From positions 1 through 64,000 of the forward strand of contig QAXH01006077.1 in the NCBI GenBank assembly GCA_004335635.1: 64,000 bases of DNA. The letters are read 5' to 3'. Positions 27,401 to 37,684 of the stretch are shown here, piece after piece; position 1 is the stretch's first letter, and every line of letters begins with the position of its first letter. The position numbers and the translations under genes were made by a program. A model generated the notes under the pieces. It was not told where the DNA came from. It saw only the letters and a program-made list of their open reading frames with translations, and ran no database searches. This DNA comes from Chloromonas sp. AAM2. Taxonomy: Eukaryota; Chlorophyta; Chlorophyceae; Chlamydomonadales; Chlamydomonadaceae.

Positions 27401-27777
27401 TGCAATCTGCTGCTAGCTTTACCCTTGCCTATATCTGAGCAAGGCTGGCTGCCTTGGGAGCACATGGGATTGTTGGATCTGAACAATGAAGGCGAGACCT
27501 GCGACCTTCCAGGTGTGTCAGCGCCAGACCCGCTCCAGAGGGACAACATGCTGGCTGCTGACCCGCTCGCTGCCCTTGTGTAAAGCTGAAACTGGGATAC
27601 GCTGCTGGGTGGAGTTGCTGCCTCAGATCTCGTGCGCTCGTGTGCGCGGCGCTTGGGTCCCAGCCTATGGTGTGCAAGCCACCATACCCAAGAGGCCGCA
27701 CAGAAGCAGAGCGTTGCAAAGAAGACTGCGGTGGATGCCTCTGACGCGTGAGGTACAAGGAATTCATCGGGCTGCAT
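16115..27777 (-). CDS. Paralog A: giant N-anchored Ser/Pro-rich membrane protein, unknown family
   Basis: Seven exons on the minus strand: 27777-26752, 26442-25742, 25549-22991 (with an N gap), 22838-22741, 22231-21502, 20658-16572, 16391-16115 (stop TAA). Junction phases are 0, 2, 1, 0, 1, 2 and match paralog B. The product is about 3,200 residues. The start ATG at 27777 is followed by a hydrophobic anchor (AVFFATLCFCAASWVWWL, about residues 18-35). Exon 1 ends in a basic RRSVLYTSRLHRAYCSGK motif shared with B. Exon 2 is the best-conserved domain. Exon 3 has hydrophobic helices near 24700-24810 and a conserved VEVWAVLLLHRQWKPP segment. Exon 6 (1,362 codons) is Ser/Pro-rich, with PPSPGRVRLLPPPSPL and tandem LPPPSPGASY repeats. 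The last exon carries LVRQECLDSLVAYP. An N-anchor plus a long Pro-rich tail suggests a membrane or wall/surface role, by inference only. I recognise no family. The gap is sized at 164 N, which breaks the frame (see findings). Confidence 0.75.
19185..19244 (-). repeat. Perfect 30-bp tandem duplication encoding LPPPSPGASY-type repeats
   Basis: Two identical 30-nt units (19185-19214 and 19215-19244) lie in exon 6 of paralog A. Each encodes one ten-residue Pro-rich repeat. Degenerate relatives of the unit flank them (19080-19360), so the whole block is an expanding in-frame minisatellite absent from paralog B. Confidence 0.9.
20925..20943. repeat. (TTG)n microsatellite
   Basis: About six TTG units within the intron between exons 5 and 6 of paralog A. 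Confidence 0.8.
21094..21147. repeat. Perfect 27-bp tandem duplication in intron
   Basis: The 27-nt unit at 21094-21120 is repeated exactly at 21121-21147, inside the 843-nt intron of paralog A that also holds the telomeric repeat. Zero divergence implies a recent duplication. Confidence 0.9.
21372..21425. repeat. Interstitial telomeric repeat (CCCTAA)n
   Basis: About nine CCCTAA units with a few variants (one ACCCAA, one CCCCTAA, one CCCTAAA) lie on the plus strand, so the intron RNA of minus-strand paralog A would read TTAGGG. It sits inside the intron 20659-21501. TTAGGG is a telomere repeat reported for some Chlamydomonadales clades, whereas Chlamydomonas itself uses TTTTAGGG. An internal block usually records telomere-mediated break repair or chromosome-end fusion. 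Confidence 0.9.
25283..26000 (-). repeat. Inverted near-identical segment, arm A
   Basis: This stretch of paralog A (end of exon 2, intron 2, start of exon 3) pairs with 30035-30867 of paralog B on the opposite strand. From 25742 to about 25970 I count three differences in roughly 228 nt. The 68 nt right of the N gap (25517-25584) and the 70 nt left of it (25283-25352) are identical to B. Identity drops sharply outside these limits. Confidence 0.85.
25353..25516. other. Assembly gap (164 N) inside exon 3 of paralog A
   Basis: The corresponding segment of paralog B (30518-30797) is 280 nt. A 280-nt gap would keep the exon in frame, while 164 nt would not, so the stated gap size is probably wrong by about 116 nt. 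Confidence 0.95.
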
Positions 27778-28499
27778 GGTACCGGAACCCTTGTGTCAGT
27801 CAGCTTGGAAGCCCTGCGCGTTGGCGTCGCACAGAAGCACTTGCAACCTTTTGGTGGTAGTCTCAAGCTGCGACCCACTCCAAACAGCTGCGCCAGGGAT
27901 CGTCAAGGTCTGGAATCATAAAGACGACGAACCTTGTTGGAATACAGGGGAAGGTCTGGGGCTTCCAAAACCCACGTAGGCAGTCAGGAAGACCCTAGCG
28001 CATGAAGTGATGCGATGAATCTCAACAACCACGCGAGAGTTACGCAAGGGTTTTCGGAGCAGCATGTGCGTCCATTCTTTCAGTGGAACACAACAAACAT
28101 AGAAGTGTTGACAGACTTGAATACCATCGGCCGCTCAGCACACTTCTGCAAGTCGACACACTTGCGTTTGAAATGGGATAGGCGGGCAAACCGCACTTGT
28201 GAAAACCACAAGGAAACCACGTGCCGGCAACACCCTATCTCATCGTGTTGTCTCGCCATCTGCACAACGCAACTTACAGGCGATACCAATGACATCGCCC
28301 CAATCGCAGTTAGAAGCCATAGACCTCAGCATCAGTGACGTCACCATGTTGCCAGCCAGCGGCGCCACTTTGCAATCGTGTTGACCAGCTCGCGCGGCAG
28401 GCTGCTTCTGCAATCACAGCTGCAGCAGGTTGCAAGAGACAGTTTTAAAAGCAGGCATCCAGCCGCCCGTGAGGTTCCGGCAGTGAGGGTTCCGACACC
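27778..28499. promoter_or_regulatory. 722-bp divergent intergenic region between the paralogs
   Basis: The two start codons face away from each other across this interval, so it should contain both promoters and could act as one bidirectional promoter. A perfect CRE-type palindrome TGACGTCA lies at 28336-28343, about 157 nt upstream of the paralog B start codon. A TTTTAAAA stretch lies at 28443-28450. Neither is proven functional. No other coding region is seen here. Confidence 0.5.
28336..28343. promoter_or_regulatory. Perfect TGACGTCA palindrome (candidate bZIP/CREB-type site)
   Basis: The eight-base palindrome is the consensus site of bZIP factors of the CREB/ATF and TGA classes. Its placement between two divergent start codons makes it a reasonable regulatory candidate, but an 8-mer can occur by chance. 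Confidence 0.35.
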
Positions 28500-31400
28500 A
28501 TGCAGCCAAGCGCGGCCAGCGTCGCGCAGCTTGAGGATGAGATCTCCGCCAGTCTTCTATTCACCTGCTTCTGCATTTGCGTGGCCTTTTGGGCGTGGTG
28601 GATCACATGCAACGGCCCAAACCCCAGAGGCTCAAGATTTGATGACAATCGTATGGCGGCAAAGGCAGCGCCTGCCACCAGAACCCGTTCATCGCAATTT
28701 GAGCCCGATGCAGCGGCCCCTGCGGCTTCAGCCGACGACTTGCCACGTCTCAGAGAGCACAACTCACTGATGCTTCCACAAGGCAAGAGCGGTATTGATC
28801 GCCTTCCAGCCATGTTCAACTCATCTGACCGTCTCTCAAGCAGTCGCTCACCGTGCCGGGCGACGACAGCGCAACCTGGCGCTAATCAGCACACCTCCGC
28901 GTGCTTCAACAGCCCACTAGCAGCTTTCCCGCCCACCACGCTGGATCGCAGGCGATGTGCTACGCACAGCGCTTACAGCACCAGCCTGCTAGCATCCCCG
29001 CTGGCCACTGCACTTCACACTAGCTTGTTCGCCTGTGCACAGTCCATCCATGGCACCCCAGGTTGTCAGACCTGGCCAGACGCATCTGCCCGTGCGCTGG
29101 TAAAGGCGCACAGTGTACAGCATTTTACAGCATGCCAACCTCCTCTGCTCTCACATTCATTTTCAGCACCAGCTTGTGCTTTGGATCTGACCAAGAGCCA
29201 TGCAGCCAGTGAGCGCATCGCCAAGCGTCCAAAGCGCCGCAGCGTGCTGTACACATCACGCCTGCACAGGGCCTATTGCAGTGGCAAGGTGGGGTCCTGG
29301 TTGCATGCTCTGGTACGTTGCTAAAGTTAGCATAGCCGTTCACACGTCCGCCAGGCCGTGACTTGTCTTGACAGGTACATTTTGTCTTAACAAACTCTGC
29401 AGCTCTGTGCTGAGACGTACGCTGTTGGGCAAGTTTTGTGACTTGCAAAGCTGCATCTACACAGCTTTGTTTGGCCCTGGTGTTGCATCATGGCAGGAAG
29501 TTGGCCATGTATCATTTTGCATGCAGGCTGAGCCACACACACAAGCCGCCTGTGACCTGGCTCATGCCCTGACTGATGCCGTGGGCCGCGCGTTGTTGGC
29601 AGCAGGGCCACGTGCATGCACCGGCTCTGGCTCACAGGCAGACTTGCTGTGTGTGAAGGGCTGCATTCAAGTTCTGGCTAGTCTCGTGGTGCTGCCAAGT
29701 GCGGATGGCACGCCAGTGCTCCCATGCCCAGCTTCTCCTGCTGATGGCATTACTGCAATTCCTCTTGCCGCAAGCACCAGTCCTGCAAGCACCACCTCAA
29801 TTACTGGGCGTGCAGGGCTTGAGGCAGCTCTGTTGTCATGCCTTAAGGAGGAATTAAACGTTTTGACGGGCCCTACGGCACCTGGCCATGGCATGCAATT
29901 GGATATGTCAGTGCAAGTCAACCCTTCCTCTCTAGCAACGGCAGACTGCACCAGCACACCATCAACGGCGAATCGCAGCGACAGCATTTTCCTGCCGCCA
30001 CGCATTAATGTTCAGGCACAGCCAGGTAATTGTCCCATGCTGGCACTGCCTGTCTGCATTGCAGCAGGACAGCCTTCAGTCATACCAGTCGCCCTTGCTG
30101 CTGTGCAACAACTTGGGGACGCGGCTACACCAGAAGTGGCGCAGCAGCTGGCAGGTGGCTTTGTCAGGATGGTGCTGTGTAGGGCTGGCATGCCCGTTGT
30201 GGACCAAGTCTGTGCTTTGGACCCGCTGTCGGCTGCTGAGCAGCATGTGGTGGAGGGAGTGCCCCTTGGACCAGCAGCTGCGGGCCTGGCCAGGTGCGAA
30301 CTCCAGAGTTACTAAAACAGGGCAGTGGTGGGCTATTCAACACTGTTGACGATTTTGCTTTTGACTTGCCACGGTACCGGCTTAGCACTTCACGGTATAT
30401 CTAATCTTGTTAGATTGCATATGCTATATTGGATTACACGTGCTGTATACAAACACTGTTGCATGCAAACTTGCCGTTATGCAGGCTGCATGTGCCTGCT
30501 CTCACCCTTGAGACTGCCGGGCAGCCCACCACTGCAGCGTCAGTTGGTACCGTGGAAACCATGCAGCTGCCCTCCTCCCTGCAACTGTACGTGCTGTCAG
30601 AGCCGCCACGTGCACCAACGGGTGAAGGGCTAGCAGCTGGCGGTAGCACCACTGTACAGCAGCAGCCTGCTACTCAACTGCTGGCAGCCAGCCAACTGAT
30701 GCTTGCACCCACGGACGTGGCTGAAGAGCTGCAGGCAATGGCAAAACGTATGCTACAAGCGGTGCTGGCAAACAGCAAAGAGCATAGTGTTTGCGACGTG
30801 GTGTGGTCGGTGTGGCGCCAGCATCTACAACCACTGGTGGCAGACCTGTGTTTCTTGCTGGACACAGCATCACAACTGAGGGCTTGCCTGGCTTCCACAT
30901 TTCACCATCAAGCGGACACAACAGCTAACACAGGTGCCAATGGCAACAGCAGCGCAGCATCGGCAGCAACAGCAAGCACCAGTCAGCAACAGCAAGTGAC
31001 TGCATGGGCAGGCATTGCAGCAAGCTTGCTTGACTATTGCGGGGTGGAGCAGCTCTCATCTGTTGCGGCTGTCTTGTTAGGCACAGTTGCAAGTTCAGGA
31101 ATCCAACTCACCATTGGATCACGTAGCATCACTGCTACTGAGGCACAGAAGCTGTTCATGCCAGGAGGTCAGCTTTCAGGAGGAAATGCGGGCTCAACAG
31201 CGTCAGAAAGCAGCATACACTCTGCAGCTCAGCCAGGAGTTACTGGTGAGCAATGGGAGACACCCAAGTCGATTCTTTCCCAACAGGACTTGTTTTCGTC
31301 TGTCAGTGAAATCGTTGTGCCATCTGCAGCTGGAGGTCATGTCCACGGCATCACAAGCGACGACTCTGACGAAGGTTCGCCCTCCCACGGCAGCCCTCAC

Positions 31401-34400
31401 AAACACCAGACGCCAGCCATAGCCCTGTTAGCCGTGGCGGCAGCTGGCGCATGTGCATTGTTTGTGACGGCCCAGCGGCGTAGCAGCACAATTGCACATG
31501 CACCACTAGAGACAGTGCTTGTCCTGGAGGCAGCTCGGCTGGTGAGTCGCCTTGCAGCTGCCGCAGTGCTGCTGGTAGCCCTGCTGTCCATGGTAGCAGC
31601 TGCAAGAGGCTGGCTACGACAAGCATCCCCGCGTCACCCAGCAAGGGTTAGTCTGCTGCAGCTGTTGCGGCAGCTAGCCCTGCAGTCCGTCGCATTAATA
31701 GCTGCTGGCATGCGTAAGCTGTTTGCTGTGCTAGACAGCGCAGCAGGGGCAGTTGAGGCTGCAGCTTCTTCTTTCGCCACAAGCCCCGGCCTGCTACCAG
31801 CCTGCCCTGAGTGCCCTGCGCCTGACCTTGGCACAAGCCAAACACATGTGACTTCTGCATCAACACTGGATGTGCAACACCATCAAACACGCCAGCTGCA
31901 GCTCGGCTTGCCACAGGCTCAGGTGGTATGCAGCCCACGTTCGTCAAGCTTCAAGCGCTCAAGTGCACGTGTGTTGCAGCCAGGAGTATTGCGTTGCACG
32001 CTTCTTGTGTCTACCAAGCCGGCTCTGACAGCACCGCCAGCAATGCGACCAGCTCAGCAGGCAGCTTCGACGGTCCACCAGCCCAACGCAATGCCGGTGA
32101 TTCGCTCACCTCCAGGCGCTGCTTCAGCGTCACAAGTGTGGCAGGGTACGGCATCATCTACAGCCAGCCTGCCTGCAACCAATTCAGCACATGATTTCTT
32201 GTCGGATGCCCAGTTGCCCCTTCATCCCATGGGAACCACCTATCGACAGCACCGCCTTGCGCAGCTACACCAAGCAGCTGGCGCCGCATCGACTGCTTTT
32301 GCTTGGGATGAGCGGGCACTTTTCATGTTGGCTCCTATGCCCTCCCCGCCTCGCCGCACTTCGATAAATCCCCGCGCCGCCGCAGGGTTTTCTGGGCCAT
32401 TCTCGTCCCTTGTGGAGCAGTGCGCGCCAGCTGAGTCTGCACCTGCACTGCGTCCCATGAAGCCTTCAGGCGTGCGCCGCACACTCTCGTTCTCAATGAA
32501 ATCATCCCAGCAGTGGCAATCCTTTTGTGCCTGCCTTTCGCCGCCCGCTGATGCCGACAAGCCGGTGGTGATGCAAGTCGGCCTAGGCTCTCCCAGCCGA
32601 CCAACTGAGGAGCAGCCTGCAGCATCTTTGTCAGCTGGTGCTATCGTGAACGCACCAGTTGCAATTGATTGCGCAGCGGGATTTTCACCCGTGGCAGTTA
32701 CGGGCGATGCGGATGCATGCGTTCCTGGTTATGTAGAAGTGTGCGTCGTTCTGATGCTACATCGACAGTGGAAGCCCGCAAGTGTTGGCAAAGGTGCAGG
32801 TGAAGCGTGCTTGCCTTAGTACAGACGCCACGGTGTCGGTTAACGTGCAGACATTTCATCATGTAGGAAGTAGATGGGTAGCAGACTTCCTTCTGGCCAA
32901 ATGGTATCTTGAATTCATTATCAGCACAGCCGTTTCTTGCTTCGAGCATTGCTTGCTGCTTCTCCTCTGTGCCTTGCTGCCCCTCGAGCATGCCTGCCGT
33001 CACATAGGCACGCCAATTCTGTGATGTGTTTGCAGGCACGCCGCTTCACAAGACTGCTGATCAACAAGCTGGCTTTCTGGCGACAAACCAGCTGGCTGCG
33101 ATGTTTGGGAATGGCATGGCAGAAGTGGTGAGTCGGTGGTCATAGCCAGCCAAAGGTTCGGAAAGGCGGCTTGCACACATGTGTGTTCACAGCAGTTTAG
33201 TGTGCAACATAGTAACGTGTGGAGATGACAGTAATGCGGCAGAGTTAGCAGGTGGTGATGGGTTTTACAAGGCTGGGCGCACAAGTTGATTCTTCACTGC
33301 TCACCCGTTGCGTTCTGTCGTGTGCAGGACATGGACTTGCTTGTACCAGAGGAGGCTGCAGCAAGATCACGCAGCACTCTGCTGCCCAATGGATACGAGG
33401 ATTTGCAGCTGGTGAGGCGGGTTCAAGCATGCAGCACTTACAGATGTATCAAGGACGGAGCCGCAGGCTTACGCTGCGCTGATCATGTCTACTTCATTAC
33501 CAACTCAAGCCTTGCTGTATTTGCAGGACACACTGCTCGCAGACATTCGCACCTGCCAACAACAGGCTGCACATTTTCTGGCAGCAAGCGTTATCCCAGG
33601 TGCTCCTTCTGCTCGTCACTCCCGGCCAGCGACAGCGCTTGCCAAGCTGCCATGCAAGCTGCCAGACGGAGCCGAAGCCTCTGCAGCACCTCCTGCTGCT
33701 ACTACAACTCAGCTACAGACCAAGTTGAGCTGCAGCCCAAAGCGTTCACCGCGGTCGCATCTGTCATTTTGGTCAGGCAGCAGCGCCAGGTTGCCGCGCG
33801 AAGACGTGAGTAGGACAACAGCAGCCTCAGCAGCAGTTTCAGCCAGTGCTTTGACCAGCTCAGCTGCGGGGGCGGCTGTTTGCAAGGATGACGGCACGAC
33901 GTTACGTCATGCGAGCTCACTGAGCAGATCACCACCATCAAGTGCATCAGCTTGTCCTGCGCCTATCCGTGTGCTGGAGCCAGTTACAAGTGCCACGGCA
34001 CCAGGGCCACAGCTGCACAGCAGTTTCTACACCAGCGGCTCAGGCCAATTCCTTGAAGGTATGCCCCGGGTCTGGGACATGTCAATCTGGATGAAAGATG
34101 GCAGGAGCTGCTTGCTACGCGCCTTTCATGTATGCACGCCAGTCCTGCTGCCGTCTGATGCATGCAGTATTGCATCCTGCTATTGTACCCTACATTCCAT
34201 ACATCAACAGCTTGCTGCGCATCATTGGCTTGCTAAGCCATTCTATTGCCCTCTCCAATGGCAATTCCACCAATTTGCTGGCTGTCCACCTTCCTTTGTC
34301 CACCGTTCGCTCATGCTGCTGTGATTACTGCTCAGGCGCTCTGTTCAAACATGACATGTGTAGGTGCAGCAAGTGGTGTTGTGCATGCTACCTCACAGCC

Positions 34401-37400
34401 CGCCCATCACCTTCCCAAGCTGAAACTGCAGCACGTGGAGGGAGACAGCGGCACCTACAGCTCCGGCAGCTGTGTCGACGATGAGTTTGATGACACGCAC
34501 TGCCTGGGCTGGTTCACGTCGGAGTGCAAACCCGGATTGGACTTATCTCCGTCGTCTGCAGCCGAGCATCCCATTTGGCACCCACGTGATACTGCTGCTT
34601 CCAGTGCTGTAGACAGCGTGACCAGCAGTGCCGCCTCTACATGCCAGAGTAACGTCTTTGCCCGCAGAATCGCACAGCACCGCAGGCCAACAGCACAATT
34701 GCCACAAAGCACACAGAATACAGATATTGCAAGTCCGCGGCGCGAACGCAGCCAGCCGCTGCTTATTCTTCGGCCTGCCTCCGAAGATGGCGAAGATGGG
34801 AGGTTCTGGCGCGCTCGCTCGCAGGCGTCACTGTTCGCCAGCAGATCGAGTGGCCGTGTCCCACAGAGGTCAGCATCCCAACAGAAGAGCACGTCAGAGC
34901 GGCCCAGTACAGCGACTCGGCTGGTCCTTCCAGACCAGACCGCATCCGATGCTTCTATCCACCTTCTTCGTACGCCCTCGACCATGCGTCTGCTTCCTCC
35001 CGAGGGCGAAATGCACGACGCATGCGGCTGTTACTCTTTGGACGGCAATAGGATTCAACAGTCGGCACCTGAGCAGCCTGAGCTGAACAGCGACACGTTT
35101 GCGTCTTATCCTCCTGCCTCGCCCTCACCACATGCCACACGTTATCACCCACTTGGCCCGATGCTCCTTTCGCCAGAGCATTCGCGCTCCTGGACTCCGC
35201 ACAGTCCCCTTCCTCACGGCCCTTCACCTCTCTTGTCAGCGCAGTGCCAGTTCATGAGCGCGGATAACGCCATTGACCCCTTTGCCTCTTCGCAGCTGAG
35301 CGCATCGCTGCGCCCAGCGTCACACCAAGCCGTAGTGGCAGCAACCGCAGCTGTGGCAGCAGCAGGCGGTGCCATCCTGCCTCCATCACCTGGTCGCATT
35401 CGTCTGTTGCCGCCTCCTTCACCACTCATGAAAGAGGAGCTCCGCGTATCAGGGCAGCTGTACGGTCCTGCGGCACCCGCTGCAGCACCATCACCCTTGC
35501 GCCCGTCGTTTGGGGATATGCAGTGCGCAGTTGAGGCAGCTTCTGGCAACTGTGCCAGCAACAATGGTGCCATTTTCCCAGATGATGGCCTGGGAGCTGA
35601 GCACGTTAGAGGCCATGCCTTTGAGTCCTGGGTTGAAGAGCCTGGCACCCTAGGCGAGCAACATCACCCAGCATCGCCCAGCAACAGCAGGCTGCATGGT
35701 CACCTTCATACCGATCCCAGCCCTTTTGCAAGTATCAGCGACCGTGGAGGCTTTTGGGGCACTCAACAGCAGCAGACACCCACTTGCAACTTCGACGGAC
35801 CTTCACTGTGCAGCTCTCCGGTGCAAAAATGTGGCCAGGCGCAGGCGTGCAACCTTGCCATTCCTGACCGTGCACAAGCAGCCTCGCAGCCCTGCAGCAC
35901 TTCACGGCTCTTGCTTGATAGCTGGAGCCTGCTTGATTCGCCAACAGACTCAGCAGTTCAGCCAGCAGGAGATTTGCCCACCATCGCACCGCAAATGTCT
36001 GCCACAGCCCCTGCTGCTCCCTCTCATCCCGGTGACTCTCCATTCCTGCTTGCGCCCTTGGCCTCGGCCATGCTTGCTACTGCAGAGGCCACAAGCCCAA
36101 CTATCGCTAGCGGCCAGTTTGCAGTCAAGCAGCCGTCAAATCCACCCCCTCCACCCTCTCCCACCCGCAATACACCCTTTGCACCACAGGGGCCAACCAA
36201 CGGCCCTGCGTTGTCGCTCTTTCTGCTGTCTAAGGACGACTTTAAGGATTATGATGAAGATCAGAGCTACACGCTTTGCCAGCACGATACCAAGACCATG
36301 GCAGATGAGCTGGCGGAAGACCGGACTGGTGCTCAGGATTGCAATGATTTCATCAACGGTATTGTGCACAAGGCCCACGGCCTCTCAGCTCCTGTTTGGC
36401 TTGGAACACCCTACACTCCTCTGGTACCGCCTTCAAGTCTGCAGCCGCTCAGTGCAACAGGCCCACTTTTCCAGAGCCCCTGGCAGGTCACTTCACCCGA
36501 CCAAATGGCAGATCAGGTGGAGCAGGTGAACGGTCAGGGTTCGCCTCCCGCTGTGCATCTGGAGGAACTGCTGCCAGAGCGCCACACCAGCGGCATGCTT
36601 TCTCGCCTCTCAGACATGCTGTGCAGCAGCGATGTCAATGCCCTCGCAACCGGCAATCAAGGCGACCCATCCTCCTGCTCGCCGCCTCCACGTGCAGCCA
36701 GCAGTGAGGCGCACACGGGGGAGCTAGAGCTATCTGAAGGCTTCAGCATCAGGCACTCGCGTGCTAGTCTGCAGCAACGTGCTACAAGTGCTCCAGACAA
36801 TGTGATGGTGGACAGGAAAGGCAACACACGTGGCTCACTGCTGGGTGCCACTGGCAACGCTGCTGACCAGGAGACCAGCAATGTGTGCGCCATCGCGACC
36901 GTCGCACCCACTGCCACAGTTGCGTACGTAGGCGATGCAAGCCTTAAGCCCTGCCACACTGCACAGCAGCAGCAGGCCAGTGGCAGTTACAGAACGGCCT
37001 GGTCAGCGGCTGCAGAGGTTGGTGAAGGCTCTACCGGGTTGGTGGGTGATGGCGAGGCTGTGCCTGTGGCCCAGGCAATGTTGGAGGTGGGCAGCTCTGA
37101 AGCTGCAGTGTGCGCGCAAGGAACCGCTGTACAGCTGCATGGAGAGCACCTGGCGGTTCAGTGCAGGTATGTGCTCAGGATGTTGGTGCATGGCTACTGT
37201 CCAGCCGTCCTGCTAACAAAGTGCACAGAACTCAGCTGCCTGAGATTCCCCGAACAAAAGAAAGTGTCTGCTCCAAAGCGAGGCCTGGCTCTTATGGGCT
37301 TGCCGCCACCTTGCGTGTTATGCTGATTTCACGACCGATGCAAATTGGAGACACTGCGATCTTCTTTTGCTGTCCATCCCCCAGCGTGGTGTGCCGCCGT

Positions 37401-37684
37401 GTGTTTGCAGGTTGCTCGTGCGTCAGGAGTGCTTGGACACTCTCGTTGCTTACCCAGTTGCACCCGCTGCTCAATCTGCCGCTGATGCTGGTGGCCTGGA
37501 TGGCACGCACAACCCAACCACAAACGGAACTGCGGTTGCTATTAAGGGCATCATGTCAGCACCTGGGTCTGTAGTTGCCATGCAGCAGGGCAAACAGCAG
37601 CAGCAGGGAATGCTGGCGTCTGCAGTGCTGCATGACCCGCTCTGCGTTCGCGTGCACTGGAGAATGCTAGGGCGCACGCTGTGA
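28500..37684 (+). CDS. Paralog B: giant N-anchored Ser/Pro-rich membrane protein, unknown family
   Basis: Eight exons: 28500-29288, 29527-30293, 30485-32793, 33036-33127, 33328-33411, 33527-34058, 34370-37166, 37411-37684 (stop TGA). Every junction is GT-AG and in phase (0, 2, 1, 0, 0, 1, 2), giving 2,547 residues. An N-terminal anchor (SLLFTCFCICVAFWAWWITC, about 18-37) follows the ATG. Exon 1 ends with RRSVLYTSRLHRAYCSGK. Exon 2 holds the conserved LTDAVGRALLAAGP and LAGGFVRMVLCRAGMPVVDQ segments. Exon 3 has a WSVWRQHLQPLVADLCFLLD segment, two strongly hydrophobic helices (about 827-847 and 870-896) and VEVCVVLMLHRQWKPA. Exon 7 is Ser/Pro-rich with PPSPGRIRLLPPPSPLMKEE. The last exon has LVRQECLDTLVAYP and ends RVHWRMLGRTL. 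Several hydrophobic segments make membrane insertion likely; the rest is probably disordered. Exons 4 and 5 correspond to a single exon in paralog A. Function unknown. Confidence 0.8.
30035..30867 (+). repeat. Inverted near-identical segment, arm B
   Basis: Partner of 25283-26000. It covers the 3' part of exon 2, intron 2 and the first 383 nt of exon 3 of paralog B. The intron middle has diverged, but the coding parts and the last 40 nt of the intron are almost unchanged. The arms face each other across about 4 kb. Confidence 0.85.
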
